Part shown: piece after piece, positions 1 to 12,859 of the stretch
Position numbering within the stretch: position 1 is the stretch's first letter
Layout: each line of letters begins with the position of its first letter
From: Thereva unica
Taxonomy: Eukaryota > Arthropoda > Insecta > Diptera > Therevidae
DNA: 64,000 nt
Direction: 5' to 3'
NCBI GenBank assembly: GCA_949987705.1
Contig: OX465282.1
Span: forward strand, 125,942,310 to 126,006,309
The notes under the pieces: generated by a model
The model's input: the letters and a program-made list of their open reading frames with translations, nothing else
Told to the model about the DNA's origin: nothing
The model's database searches: none
Made by a program: the position numbers and the translations under genes

Positions 1-1570
1 GTCCCCAAAGAATAAAAAGAAAGAGCGCTCATTTAAAAGTGGGACGCGACCACGGTTTGATCATTATTCATTGGTAGAAGAGTTAAACCGAAAATTTTTT
101 GCTTTTTCGCATTTTGTCTAACTCCTGGAGCCCAACCGAATAATTCATACAAAGCATGATTCGGAGCTCGCGGTTTCAGTTTGCACGCTGTCTTTGTAGA
201 AGGTATCTACCACGCAGTTGGAGAGATTACTGTATTCCGATTTCAATCAATTTCAGTTACTTTCGAAATTTCTTACCTTGGTAGAATTAGTTTTAAGGCT
301 TATTACTCATCCCATCTTTCCCAATGCTAGTTATTGATATTTAAAATTCGTTTTAGCATCGTCATTTTACCTGTTAATCAGAACTATCACATTATTCCAA
401 TTACTTCCGATTTTCAAATTCACCCTTACCTGAATTTCCTGCAGTAAAGATTCCCCCATGAAAAACTTTTCTATTTACCAGCTGACAATTTTCCACGCGG
501 TTTAAAATTATTAATAAAACAAAAGCATAATTAAAGCTTAACTATAAGCAGGTCAATTAAAATTCAGTTGTTGCAAACATTTTTTCAAGTGAAATTGCCC
601 CACAATCGGGGCTCATCAGCTGCCAGTAGCTGCAAATAAAACAGCATGCAAATTAGTTTCTAATGCAATTTCCTGCCAAGGTAATGGAAGCGTTGCATGT
701 ATAACGACATCGCATACGGGAGAGGGGCGAGGCACAGCAGCAGCAGCACAGGATTTCCCTAAACCGGAAAATTGAAGACGACATTCCGGGAAAGTTTGCC
801 CGCCACCACCTGCCCCTCACGTGGATCCCGGTTATCGTCATGTAACTTAGACAGAGCAGTTTATATGGTATCGCAACTAGATGTAAGGGCAGCCTTGTGA
901 GTCCTGGCACACTGCAAGGCTCTAGCACACACTGTGTATGTTTGCACGTAGATTACAGGCAACTGGAAAAGCAGGAGCATAGCGTAATTAAATTTACGAT
1001 TCTGATCTCTTGTTAAGCAGGACGGCAGCCGGTTAACGTTCTAACGACCGATAAATATCTGAGAGGAAATTAATTTCGTGCACACACCTGTCCGGCGAAA
1101 AATGAAATGTTTAATTTTTCGGTCTTCACAATTATGGACTCTTATCGAAATTGTTTATCATGGAAATTAACATTAATTAACGGAAAATTATTCGCTTTGG
1201 TTTTTAATGAAGCCCAGTGAATCCCCGCATCGGCTTGAATTTAAGCTTAACGAATGGCATTGTTTGACTCGAAATGAATTGTCCCAATTTCATATATTTA
1301 TTATAATTAAAGTGACTAATTAAAACTTTTCGTAGGCTGAAATGGATCTGTGCTCGTCCATGAGCATCAAGGATAAAATAAAGCCAAGCTGGGAGGAGTG
1401 GATTACCTGCTCAATATTTCAATTGTCTACTGGTTATGGGGGATTATCAGATATGATTCAAGGGATTCAAGAGTACTGCATGCGCTGTGTAGCACTTTGT
1501 GCATTGATTGTGTTACCCAAACGACGGACTCTGTAAAAGCATGGCTTACGTTTAAATTGCTCTTCAAAAT
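1..1570. other. Unassigned AT-rich DNA
   Basis: I see no convincing gene. The short open frames on both strands lack recognisable motifs and look like chance. There is a small CAG-rich stretch near 735-750. No transposon ends were recognised. Confidence 0.5.
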
Positions 1571-1639
1571 ATAATTGTCCTTTCAAATAAGGTTCAAAAA
1601 GAACCAATCCGTTTCGTCCGTTTTTAAAAGTCGGAAATT

Positions 1640-2240
1640 TGACATTTTCGTAAACACTCCATGCCTCAACACAGCGTATAAAATACTATCCACTATTTTG
1701 TACAAAAAACTTCCACACATCGCAGGAGGCATAATAGGTTGCTATCAATGTGGCTTTCGACCAGGTAAATCCACTACAAACCATATTTCCACTTCAAAAA
1801 AAATTTTGGAAACATTGGGAGTTCAACATCAATATTCACGTACTGTTTATAGACTTCAAGCAAGCATATGACAGCGTCAAGCGTGTGGAGCTATTTAAAG
1901 CTATGGAGTGCTTCCGATTTCCAAAGCACCTAATTGAAATAACAAAAGCTACAAGCGAGGTAGTTCGATGCAGAGTAAGAGTTGAACGAGACCTCTCAGA
2001 AAGTTTCACATCACAGAGAGGCCTGAGGCAAGAAGATAACGCGCTGTCATGCCTCCTATTGAACATAGTGTTGGAGAAGGTGGTAAGAGACGCAGAAATT
2101 ACGGGATCCATCTTTAACAAGTCAACACAGACAATTAATTAAGCTGATGACGTTGCTTAAATAGGAAGGTCTTTTCCAAGCCTCATTTTACACGATGAAA
2201 CACGAAACAAAAAGTTTCCTGTAAGCTAGCCATAAATGGA
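1640..2240 (+). pseudogene. Decayed RTE-like LINE reverse transcriptase fragment
   Basis: Two overlapping frames together read as the fingers and palm of a non-LTR reverse transcriptase. The first frame has the motif NTAYKILSTIL followed by YQCGFRPGKST. After a frameshift near 1750-1800 the second gives FIDFKQAYDSVKR, then RGLRQEDNALSCLL and LEKVVRDAEI. The catalytic ADD box survives near 2143 as ADDVA but is preceded by a stop. Endonuclease and 3' parts are missing. The same family occurs at 7.4-9.26 kb. The motif set is common among insect LINEs; RTE-like is my best clade guess. Not functional. Confidence 0.8.
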
Positions 2241-2289
2241 GTAGATAAAAACAAAAACAGGACGGAAAATAGATGTGCCAGATGAGAAC

Positions 2290-5200
2290 CTACTAGACGT
2301 AAAGAATGCACTCCACTACTCGCGAAGTTGCTTCAGCGAAACGCTTCTCTAAGTTGCTCGAAGTTCGAAGCACGGTATAAGAAACACGGTATTGAAAGAG
2401 AAATGTCATTTTAGTCCTGAAGTCACTTGGTGACCCCTTTCTATACAAAATCGAAGCTGTTGTTGCTGTTTTTGCATTAGTGCTGTCGTCACTAGGGGAC
2501 ACTTTTTTACGGTATTCGAAGCTGTCAGTCTCTTTTACATTACTTTGTATACCGTGGTCCGAAGTGCGTGACTAGACACTCGTGCAGCCTCGCGAGGTGC
2601 TCAGCCTACCGGCACACCACACACTGCACCACGTCCACGCACAAAGCAAAAAAAGCCAGTATTGGGAAGAAGAAAAGATGAAAATAGAAGAATCAGCAAA
2701 TTCAAATGACACACAATTTTTTTATATAAAGGAAATCAGCAACGGATGGAACTTAAACCCAGAGTGACGATGTTGGAAGTATAAAAATGGGGATTATACC
2801 AAGCGCTAGCTGCAAAAACGTGCCTATCGAGTACGAGGATGAAATATTTTCGAAATGTTTTTACTCACAGCGACCATAAAAAAATTAAAGTGCTCAAATT
2901 TAATATGTCCATTTTCCGGAAAATTTTTGAAACCGCAACGTGACCTACCGAGTAAGACCTTGGAACTACTCTTAAAATTTAGTACTTACCACCTTTTATT
3001 TTAGTGTTTAATTAATACTTAAACCTTACTAACTCCTATACCAATTGGCACCTGCTTGGTCATTTTGATCTGACAAGAAATCGGTTGGACTTTGAGTCGT
3101 TTGATAACTAAGCACTTGGATTCCTTGAATGACTGCCTTTTCGTCAATTTTTAACAAGGATTTGTTTTAATTTATTGAGTATCACCGGACCGCAACCGGT
3201 ATCATCAGGCACCGGACGCCCTCCAAACTAAGACAAATCCGGAAAACCCTCACGGATGGCAGCCCTAGATGTACCTCAATATTAAAATGTTCTATGTGTT
3301 TTCTGTTCATTTTTACCCTGTAAAATACTTTTTCTCCTACGGATTATCTTTCAAAAAATCGTAGTGTATTTTCATAGGATATTGTCACCGTTCATGTTTC
3401 CGCTGTATACTTGAGTACTGGTCTGATCAATCTTTTGCAAAGACTAAATTGGCAACATCTTGGTGTGAGATCATGAATTCTCAAATTGTCTGCAGTAGTG
3501 CTCATAGACTTGCATTTGCCATATCAAGAAATCTTCGACAAACCCAACAGTATGCAGGTCCAGTTTCACTAGAAGTCTAGACAAAGAGTCCACAGAAGAG
3601 GTGATTTAACGCTAAGTCTTTATCTGAATAATCTGTCCATTATTATGGTCATCGCTATACCAACGTTATATAGTTCCTCCTCTACCATTCTGACCAGTTG
3701 ATGTCTGGTATGGATGACTGGTCTGAAGTGCTCATTGAGACGGCAATCTATAGTATGCTTGTTCAAGTATATTCTCATATGCTGATGAAGATATTGTCGC
3801 AATCATAAGAAGACTTCATTAGGTTTCCTTGAGAGTTCAAGTAAAGTTCAGCAGAGCTTTGCCCACTCAACTGAATTTTAAAAGGTGTGGCGATAACGAT
3901 AACGGTTGTAGCCCTTCAAAGATAGATTTTGCTCAAGATTCCAAATCCCAAATTCTCACAAAGCTTTCATAAATTCTTAGAGGTGTGGCAGAGATCCAAC
4001 TCCCACAGAGCTTAGTTAGTTCTTAGTGGCACCTCCGCCGACTTCCACAGCCTTCAATGCTTAAAACCTGGACCGGCTTCGCCACAAAGTCAGCGCGAAA
4101 AGTTGTCCAATACACAAATCCCCCATAGTGAAGTTCAACTACAGATTCTCCAAAAGATCCCAGCGATAAAGCTCACCCAGCCCGAAAGCCCACCCGGCGC
4201 AAAAGCTCGCCCAAGACGCAAACCAATTACAGCGAATTTCAACTAATTCCACACATACGGCGATCACTTACACTTCAGACAATTCAGAACCTACATAGCT
4301 ATACTGCTGTAGTAAAGAACTTTAACTAACCAGTGAATCGAGATAGCGACATATCAGAAGAAATAGAGAGAAGATATGCAAAGCAAAATCTGAGTATCTT
4401 GGTTAGCAAAAATCTGTAAAAACATAAAAATCAAGGTCTAGCTAGGCTCAACAAGATAAACTGGTTAAGATACATAAATCGCACATATCCAACGAAAACG
4501 GGAAGTTGGCATCCGTAAAATTATATGGCATAGTAACAAAGCACGTATTAGATGCGATTACAGCTTTAAACATTAGGAACTGTAAAGTTGAAGGAGCGTT
4601 TTTGTCGGAAAAAAGAAAAATGAAATTATTATATTTCTCAATAAATATCCATCCCATCTCAGATCGCCCTTACCATACCCATCTAAAATTTCAAGTTCAT
4701 ATTCAGTTACAAGCAAACTCAATACGACCTTCGATATTTGTTCATGAAATTTACCGCCATACCGCGCCCAACAATGTTATGATAAATTAAGGTAAATTCA
4801 TCGTGTCAGAAACAATAAAGAAAAAATGTGATTTAAGAGGCCCCCATTAAAAATTCCCTCGGGTTTTTGGATTGGTCCCAGATTGCCCCAGGCATATCTC
4901 CTTTCCGATTTTTCTCTGCCATAATGTTTTTACTTAAAACCACGAATTGAATTAAACTGATTTAGACCCTCGAAATGCTCGTCTTTAACCTTGAACGAAT
5001 CCTTACGATTTCTTCAAAGGCAGCTTGTGGTTAAGCTGGGCATGTATACGATTACCTGGAGGCAAGTCAGAAGCACATTTCAACATAAAGCGAATTCTTA
5101 AAGGCTATGATCATTCCGGGGGGAGGAGGAATATATCAGGGTACTAGTACTGGTACAAATTACTTGAGGTCTGTTATTAAATTTAATGCTTCATTAAACT

Positions 5201-7128
5201 GAAAAAGCAAATCAATCTTTACGCACCAACGCTCTCTAGCAGCATCCCTTGCGTTTTATCATCGATACTAATAGAAATAAAGTACTTCCACAATTTTTTT
5301 TATACCACAGAGAAAAGTACTCGAGGGCGCTCTCTTTTATCATTCGATGTGATATTTACACCCCGAGTAACATATAGTACACCCCCACATATATTTGTTA
5401 TCTTTCACTCTTTACAGCTGCTATCACGTCTAATGGAAAAGTCTTCAAACAGCCCCAATGCAATGATTGGGGCTGTCTTTCATTTGGTACGTGAGCCCTG
5501 GATATAACTGCTTACATGTACATAAATTTCACTTAATATACACATATGCCTGCAGCTAACATTCGCATATGGATGTATGTATATGTACACTATGCCCGTT
5601 GTTGGTGGTTATATATGTACATATATAGGGCAGAAAGTTATTGCCCATGGAACTGCTCTATAAATTTACGGAATCCTATGTTTGCTGAGAAGAGCTCCTA
5701 GTGTTAATCTAAAAGTGCTAAACTGCTAGATTTGTATACCATTCATAGCTATAGATAAGCAATAAAAATACATAGTGACGTGACTCTTTACACTGGAACA
5801 CTAGCACAAATCCATTATATATATAAAGGAGAAAGGATAGAATGTCCAAATCTACAGATACCCAACCACAAGCATCGACATACACATCTATCTACAAAAA
5901 TCCCATATTCCAAGGATAGTCCCAAGGTTTGTTCTTAATCACCAGGACCGCAAATTAACTTCGTGTATGCCTTTGGGGGGTGTTTTCGAGTCCTTTCGAT
6001 AACAATACCCCCAACCCCCACCCCCGAACTCCTCTCGAGAATCTTTCACAGGGCTTTAATTTACTGTAAATAAGTCTGAGTTTAATTGTCCTTAAACTAT
6101 GATAAAACCGGAATTTGTTGAATTTTTGTACCCGAAAGGACTCGTGTCACGTCGGCCGACTCCTCATTCCAAAATGAAAAAAAAAATCATTCAGTAGCAG
6201 AGATTTCTGCCGCCAGGATAGTGTGTGCAGATATGAACTTTAATTAACTTGGAGCCACATTTGCATACTTTCTGCTACTGCTATGCCAAAAACATATACA
6301 ACTACACATAAGTATGTACATACATAAAAGAGAAAAGTCCCGTTATGCTAATTTTAAGCGGACCACGTCCTTAATAGGAAATGGCAGGAAGCAAAAAGTT
6401 TTCTTACAAAATTTATGCTTGATGGTAGTGACACCTCGTGGTGGGTTTTTTTTCAGCTCCTTCTGCAATACAACAATTAACAAGGACCTCCACGAATATT
6501 TAATGCACCGCAAATGGCCGGCTCCTGCACTGACTGACTACATACAATTGCGGCTGTTGTAAATTTTCTTAATATTAATATTTTTTACTCGCTCGCTTTC
6601 TGGTAAACTGAAGCTGAGTGCTTTTTTTTGTATTTTTGGAATATTTAACGAGGACGTCCGGAAGCTGTTGGCTGGTTAAAATTTAATTTTATTGAGATTA
6701 AAGTGGATGGTGGATTCGCATCACTTAAATAATGGACGGTTGAAGGACTTGTGTCAATAAAATCGCCAAGGAGTGTTTCATTATGTATGTGGGAGCTTTA
6801 ATCAGGACTTTAACGCGACAAGTGTAAGCTAGGAAATGTGGGATCTTTGATATTTTATTAATTTGAGAAAATCACACCTGCACTTTACTTTTATGTGGAA
6901 AATTTAGCTTAGGAATCACAATTGACATTACTAGCACATCATATAATTCGGGTGATTGTGCAATGTCTTAGTTTAAACGATGGAAGAGGATAGCATAGGT
7001 TTGGAGGGGGTGTGGAAGTCAGCTGAAAACGATGAGTCTTATGTTTGAACTCAAGGATCAGTTCAGAAATTTGGAAATACTGACTGTAGAAGATTGTTCC
7101 CCACATTCGAGTTCATATACAAACAAGA
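2290..7128. other. Long unassigned intergenic stretch
   Basis: Nearly 5 kb without a supportable gene. Open frames here (for example 4506-4790 and 6314-6562) show no domain motifs. Near 5449-5476 there is an 11-bp-stem hairpin (ACAGCCCCAAT and its complement). Around 5570-5640 and 6300 there are TATATGTACATA-type tracts. No terminal repeats or target duplications were recognised. Confidence 0.45.
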
Positions 7129-8137
7129 CTCTACACCAGTGATTCTCAACCAATGTGCCGTGGCACTTTTGTGTGCCGCCAAATTCTAGAAGTATGCCGC
7201 CAAATTTTAGAAATGCAAATAATAAAAATTATTTTGTAAGCACTTTTATAGAGCAAATTATTAGGAACGCGACGGGAAAATATTTGTGCTGTAATCATTA
7301 CAGCGCATACTCGGGATTACCGACTCAATTATTCTGCCGAGCCGACTCAAACATACCGCTATACCAGCGATCTTTTTTCATATATTAACTACACAAAAAA
7401 GGGGACCAATGTGGATGTTCCAACTATGTACATAGGAATTACATTACTGAATGCAGCATATAAAATTATTATCTATACTCGCTGCAACAGAATGAAAGAG
7501 TAATTAGAAATTACCAATGCGGATTCAGGAAACAAAAATCCACAACTGATCACGATTCGCATTACGACAGGCAATTGAAAAGAAAAAAAATTTAATATAG
7601 AGACCTACCTCTTATTCAATGACTTTAAGACAACATATGATCTTGCGCTATGACCAAAAATCTACGAAGCCATGGTGGAACTGAGCTTTCCAGACCAATT
7701 AATTCAACTCACTAAAACTCATTGAGTCGAGTGATAAGCAGAGTGAGAATACAAAGCTATGTGTCGGTGCCCTTTGAACCAAACAGAGGCCTCAGGAAAA
7801 GAGACTCCCTATGCTGCTCACTATTTGATACCTTATTAGAAAAAGTGGTCCGGGAGGCACGCATTGAAAGCAGTGGAACAATTCTAAACAAGTCTATTCA
7901 GCTAATGCATATGATATAGTCATCATAGACAGGATAATGACTGCAGCAAAGGAAACCTATGTAGCGTTAAAAAAGCAGCATCAAAATCTGGACTTATTAT
8001 CAATGAAAATAAAACGAGACATATGCGGATCCCTAATAGAAACTGTAGAGGAAGAACAGGGCAAAATATAACAATCGACAGATATAATATAGAATCCGTA
8101 AACGAGTTCACCTACTTAGGAGCTCAAATTACGGCAG

Positions 8138-8297
8138 AAATTAAAAGGAGAATACTGTAGCGAACAAAACATGTACATACGTATGTGGAAATATTTTAAA
8201 TCAAAAAGAATAAATGGTCCTGCTTATTCTTTTTGATTTAAAATATTTCAACATACGTATGTATGTTTTGTTCGCTACAGTATTCTCCTTTTAATTT
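8138..8297. repeat. 160-bp near-perfect inverted repeat (hairpin)
   Basis: Two arms of about 74 bases, each starting from the outside with AAATTAAAAGGAGAATACTG, meet at a short centre near 8214-8224. Only a few mismatches and a 2-base gap separate the arms. The outer 18 bases of the left arm read EIKRRI in the frame of the host LINE, so that arm begins in LINE coding sequence. Confidence 0.85.
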
Positions 8298-8406
8298 TTA
8301 AAAATTTAAGTTTTGTATAACTGAATAAAACTAGTACTGACGTACGGATCCCAAGCATGGTCGGTTACTAGAGCAGGTCCTCGGAAGCTGCAGCCGGCGC
8401 AGTAAA

Positions 8407-8994
8407 TAAGGGCTGAAGCACATCCAGGCTGGCTTTAAAGCTCACCTCTCAAAGCTTTCCTTGAGGCGAGCTGCAGAGCCGTCCGCGAAATTCGCAAAAC
8501 ACAATCAGTCCTGCTGATGACAGCTGTCAAATTTACTAACGAACATTGTGATTCGTAAAAAGTGTAAAATTTAAAAATCATTTAAATAAAATAAAATTAG
8601 TTGGTCAGTTTTCATTGTTATTTTTAATATGACATATGTAAATGTGGTAAATAAAATAAATTTGTTGACCTTTTTTCATTTTTATTTGTTGAAAGTGAAA
8701 TTTTATAACATTTTTTATTTAATTCGTTTAATTTTTTTAATATGAGCTCGCAAACAAAATGTCAACCTCAAAGTTCAACTGTCAAAAGCAAACTAGAGCC
8801 TCGGCAGAATTCAAATTCCAACATTGCCGGAATTCCGACAGAGGTGAGCCTTGCGGCCATCTTTGCCAAGGCCTGAATTTACGAGATAAGCTTTAATGTG
8901 TTCAATCCCATTTGAACGCATAGGTTGGATATGCTTGCAGCCAGCTTTGGGCTTGGATGTGTTCAAAGCCAGCCTGGATGTGTTTCGGCCCTAA
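8407..8994. mobile_element. Harbinger-like MITE (582 bp) with TAA target duplication
   Basis: Terminal repeats GGGCTGAAGCACATCCAGGC (8410) and the complement of GGGCCGAAACACATCCAGGC (ending 8991) differ at two sites and extend through GGCTTT. TAA flanks both sides (8407-8409, 8992-8994), the 3-bp TWA target type of PIF/Harbinger elements. Inside, an ORF from about 8741 starts MSSQTKCQPQSS and stops after about 45 codons with no recognised domain. It sits inside the LINE, which resumes directly after it. Confidence 0.75.
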
Positions 8995-9348
8995 AGAAGG
9001 TGTCTGTAGAAGAAGATACAATCATGAATTGTAACAAATAATCAAAGAACCTGACATAACCAAAAGCACCAAGATATCACGCCTACATTGGATAGGACAT
9101 GTAATGACAATGCCTGAAGATGCTGTCCAAAGATGACATAGAAATAGACAATTGGGATTACCAATAGGAAAAGCGAGACACAGGACCGTGAACGTCGGAA
9201 GAAAATTCTTGAGGAAGCCAGAGGCGCAGAAGGCTGTACTGCCAATGATAATGATGATTATCATTTTTACGATCAAATAACAAGATATTATCAAAACTCA
9301 TCAAACTGTTTTGCATTAAATGCATTCTTATAATTAATTTTTAATTAA

Positions 9349-9430
9349 TCTTCTATACGAAGAAAATAGATCGTCAACAGTATAAAGGCAAAGGGCCTTT
9401 CCTAAGACTCTAGTCTCAAATAAAAAAAAG
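9349..9430 (+). repeat. 3' fragment of the SINE seen at 15.56 kb
   Basis: The block TCTATACGAAGAAAATAGAT through GACTCTAGTCT matches the 3' end of the SINE at 15942-16001 with a few substitutions and an extra GCAAAG. It ends in an A-rich tail. The tRNA-related head is absent, so this is a 5'-truncated copy. It lies after the LINE tail within the hAT element. Confidence 0.75.
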
Positions 9431-9959
9431 AAACATTCTGTTGTCTTTGTAGTCATATTATTTTATTTTACATTAAAAATTGTTAACATAAACTATTTTA
9501 CGCAGTGTGCCGCCAAATATTGCAATTGTTAAAAGTGTGCCGCTACAATAAAAAGGTTGAGAATCACTGCTCTACACCCTAGTGTGCGGGAATAGGAAGT
9601 TTGCAGGAAGTTGCTATGTACCGAGCGGAATAGTATAGCACTGCAAGAAAACTATTGCCGTGCTGGTAAGAAGGCGTAAATTTCAATGAAACAAATGTCA
9701 AAACTGCTGCGGTGACGCAATGTGTCTATGGAACCATAAAAAGTGCAATAGCTAATGATTTTGAAGGCGAGGCCCGATGAAGGAATTGTAGATTGTACAC
9801 CGGGATTCTATGGAGTACTACGTCGTTTTTCGTAGGGGTTGAAATAAATACAACCCTTTCAGCCCTAATCAATAATGGAATTAATGTCCCTGTTGACATA
9901 GTTGGACATGAGCTCACAATCATAAAGGCAAGGTCTTGCACGTGCTTTCTTATATTTTC

Positions 9960-10480
9960 GAAGGTATAAAACTAACCCAGAGTACCCTCGTTTAGGAATT
10001 AGACGATTTAAAACACGCATCGAGCTTTGTCAGCAGCGAATGATCTTGCAATAAAGAGAATTGATGAAAATCACCGGCCAGCAATATCAATGCACCACCA
10101 AAAGGCTTTGATTTCCACGCAAATCTTCCAATGATTTTATATGCCCCATCGTGCAACATCAGAACTTTCGCCATTCCAGATATCTTAGAAATGTTACATG
10201 TCTTATTGTCGTTAATCTGCAAATTCAGTGCAAGCTTTAGACCAGAATGTGCCGTTCTTCACCATCGAACACTAACAACTTGGCAGCGATTCCTAAAGAT
10301 GCCGGCCTTCTGACCTTGTGATTGTGCTGTTTGCCAAAATAAGAGATATCATGAATGTTTTTCCCGTGCCTCCAGGAGCATCAATTAAATTTATTCCACC
10401 ATTTCCATCGTTAACGACTGTCAGAATTGTCTCGGTATAAATGATTTTCTTGTTGGCTTATTTTTTGGACATTGTTGTGA
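9960..10480 (-). pseudogene. Helitron helicase fragment
   Basis: Read on the reverse strand, motifs appear in the order of a Helitron Pif1-like helicase: KKIIYTETILTVVNDGNGG, then the Walker A block LIDAPGGTGKTFMISLILA (about 10340-10390), GIAA and RTAHS remnants, LALNLQINDNKTCNISK, and the Walker B/motif III region FGGALILLAGDFHQ (about 10050-10095), ending near LDACFKSSNS. Frameshifts and stops break it; the Rep/HUH nuclease and termini were not found. A related fragment lies on the opposite strand at 21.65-22.8 kb. Confidence 0.8.
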
Positions 10481-10489
10481 AGTCGACGC

Positions 10490-12300
10490 GTCGAATGTCG
10501 TTTTCATAAAATAATTGCCGCCAAAAAATATGCAAAATTTCATGGAATCGCTATAATAATACTATTACTTTTGACATTGTCCATAAGCGGGAAGAGTAAC
10601 ACAATATTAAACTACAATTAATTAAACAAATTCATAAACAAATATAAACAAATCTTAACTTTGTATTTATTTTTCTACATTGTGGTTTTTCTAACTAAAC
10701 TCTTCTTGGAGCAGTTTTATTTTTCGACTATCACGTCGTTTATCCTTTTCTATTGTATTTTGCACGTTCAGAACTGTAAGAAGTTTTGTGTGAAATTATT
10801 TCTTCTCTTGCAGTTCTTCTTCAAGAATAATGTGTGCTTCAGGAGATAAAAATGTTTAATTTCCTGTTGTCGCTAATGGAAGCGTAACGTACTTTGGCAG
10901 TAGCTGTTTGATCCGTAGGCTTAGAGGCTTAGATGGAATAATTTTGTTTCCACCCTCAGAATTTGAATCTTTTAATAAGCTAATGAAATTGGCTTCATTC
11001 ATTCATCCATGAGACTATTTCTTGTAAAGGTCTATTTATCGAGGAAGAACATTTTGATTACTGCTGCCAGAGCCAGGTCCATATGATCTCGCATGTGGGA
11101 CACTTCCAAACATACTGTTGATATAACGTGGCGTTAAATGAAAAACTTCATACAATCCACAACCAGTCTTAGCAATTGAATTCATATTTGCCACTAATGT
11201 TTTTTTATGTTATGTTTAAAACCTCGCATTTCTAAAATATGTTTAATACAATTGTAATTTTTTACTTTATTTATTTGAGATACTTTTTACTATCCATTAT
11301 AATTATATTTTCGATCCGTTTGAATTTAATTTTTCAGTTAATTGGTACCACAACTAGTTTTTTAACACATTAAAAGCGAAATTCGACACCAACTTTGTGT
11401 CAGTCGACGTCGAAGTGCGTGAACTGGCCCAGGCTCCGTTCTTTGCCTTTGCAGTATGTACATATGTGCAACGTAGTGTGAATTGCGGTCTCGTCAGTAG
11501 AACTCCCTCGCCTGGTGCGGCCGTCGCTCTCTGTACTGTTCTAGTTCACAGACGAGATTTTTTTCCCAGGCTTCCTTTTTTCGTCTGTGATTTCTCTTTT
11601 CTTCTTTTCTAAGCTCTCTTTATTTTTCTCGTCGCGTACCCGTGTTCTTTGAGACGTTGAGTTGCCAGCTGCATTCATGATCGAACCAGTGGTTCCAACT
11701 TCTTCAACTTCTGCCTAAGATGGAATCAGCAACACTAATGACAGTATTTCGCTGGAGTGTTATGGCCAGGTGCCTTCATCCCTAGTCTACTGAGGCCATT
11801 TGCGCAGTGCAGCTGGGTTGATTCGACCCTGATCAGAGGAGGCAGAGCGCTCTCGGAGCACCATACCAACAAGATAGTAATCCGAGTATAAGTACATTCG
11901 TACCGTAATCTAATTCGAAAGGATAGACCGCCACATCAACACATCGTCAATTTAGTTGCGAATGGCTCCATCAGGAAATACCCAGGAGGCTTTATGGATA
12001 TCTTTAAGCGCGAAACTAGTATTTGAAACGACTAAGTTCTTACTTGGTGCCATGCTGTGGGTGCCGACACATTACCTGTATACGGACTCCCGGCCTTCTT
12101 TTGCGTTCAAATCTTCCAGTATGATTTTCGAAGAATTCTTATTTTTCTTTGTCCAGCTACTCTTCTGTAGGTGCGTGAACGTTTATCAGGCTGATGTTTT
12201 TGAGGTTATGGATTAGCAAACGAATTAGACAGACAGTAGTGGTTTTGGATGTTTAGGAATGGGGAAAAGTTCAGTGCATACTTTGACTAAGCGTCATCTC
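10490..12300. other. Unassigned stretch
   Basis: No supportable gene. Sequence just above 10490 may be more Helitron upstream material but I cannot read it. The open frame at 11397-11612 contains no recognised domain and starts at a non-ATG codon. AT-rich runs at 10560-10700 and 11160-11390. Confidence 0.4.
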
Positions 12301-12309
12301 TGTATTAAA

Positions 12310-12850
12310 CTATGGTAAGATTTTTGAAGCTGGGATTGAAGATGTTTACATGGCTCTGATTCCAGAGAGAGTCTAGTACATTATGTAGCTACGTCCAGAT
12401 GTGTTTCCCGCCCAGGTGGAATGTAGGCTTGAGAGTAGATCAGAAGGAGTTTGCTCGATATTTGCGTTCCTTGCTTCAAAGAGAGTTATACACGATTCCA
12501 AGTCATACCTGAACTTAGGTTAGATACGTTATATTCTTTGGCTAACAACGGACTACCACATAGCTGAGACGTGTGTCAACACTATCTTGCTCGCTCTTCT
12601 ATATTGAGCCTTTAATTCTTCATGGAGTCCAAAATAAGACCTAAGGTCTTAGTTGATTAAGATAAGTTTGGTGGGCGTTCATTCTATTGGTGAAAAGCAT
12701 TAGTTTTGTTTTATTCTGGATTAACAAGTAGCCCACGGAGGTTGCACAACCCACTAACTTTCCAGTCATTTCCTTAAACTCGATTATTGTAGAGAGAAAC
12801 TTTTCAGATATCAGGGGTAACATGTCATCCGCATAAACAACTGTCTTGTA
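12310..12850 (-). pseudogene. R1-like LINE reverse transcriptase fragment
   Basis: The reverse strand has the catalytic box VYADDM at about 12820-12838, followed by LISEKFLSTI and NKTKLMLFTNRMN, the layout of R1-type RTs after the YADD box (KTELVLFT in relatives). Further along, frame-shifted blocks such as LDSMK continue it. Upstream RT and endonuclease are missing; stops interrupt the remainder. Confidence 0.65.
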
Positions 12851-12859
12851 CTATTGCTA

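Larger units (their letters stand above)
7395..9260 (+). pseudogene. RTE-like LINE remnant inside the hAT element
   Basis: Same family as the copy at 1.64 kb. Readable blocks, with many frameshifts and stops: GITLLNAAYKII then YQCGFRKQKSTT (about 7435-7550), RGLRKRDSLCCSLFD with LEKVVREARI (about 7785-7870), INENKTRHMRI and EFTYLGAQI (8000-8130), and after two insertions RRRYNHEL, ISRLHWIGHVMTMPEDAVQR and a C-terminal tail (9008-9245). It ends in ATGATG-type repeats near 9245-9258, a usual LINE tail. It is interrupted by a hairpin at 8138-8297 and a MITE at 8410-8991. Not functional. Confidence 0.8.
7129..9577. mobile_element. hAT-type DNA transposon with nested insertions
   Basis: Terminal inverted repeats of 15 bp, CAGTGATTCTCAACC at 7137 and its complement ending at 9569, are flanked by a perfect 8-bp target duplication CTCTACAC (7129-7136 and 9570-9577). 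An 8-bp duplication with a CAGTG end is diagnostic of hAT. Inside both ends lie short motifs reading GTGCCGCCAAA, some repeated. No transposase is left, so this was a non-autonomous element. It was later invaded by a LINE fragment, and that by a MITE, which explains its 2.4-kb size. Confidence 0.9.

Noticed and set aside
5449..5476. Perfect GC-rich hairpin resembling a bacterial terminator
   Set aside because: The window is eukaryotic, no T-run follows, and no gene ends here.
9726..9941. Reverse ORF next to the Helitron as its continuation
   Set aside because: I could not align it to any Helitron motif; left unassigned.
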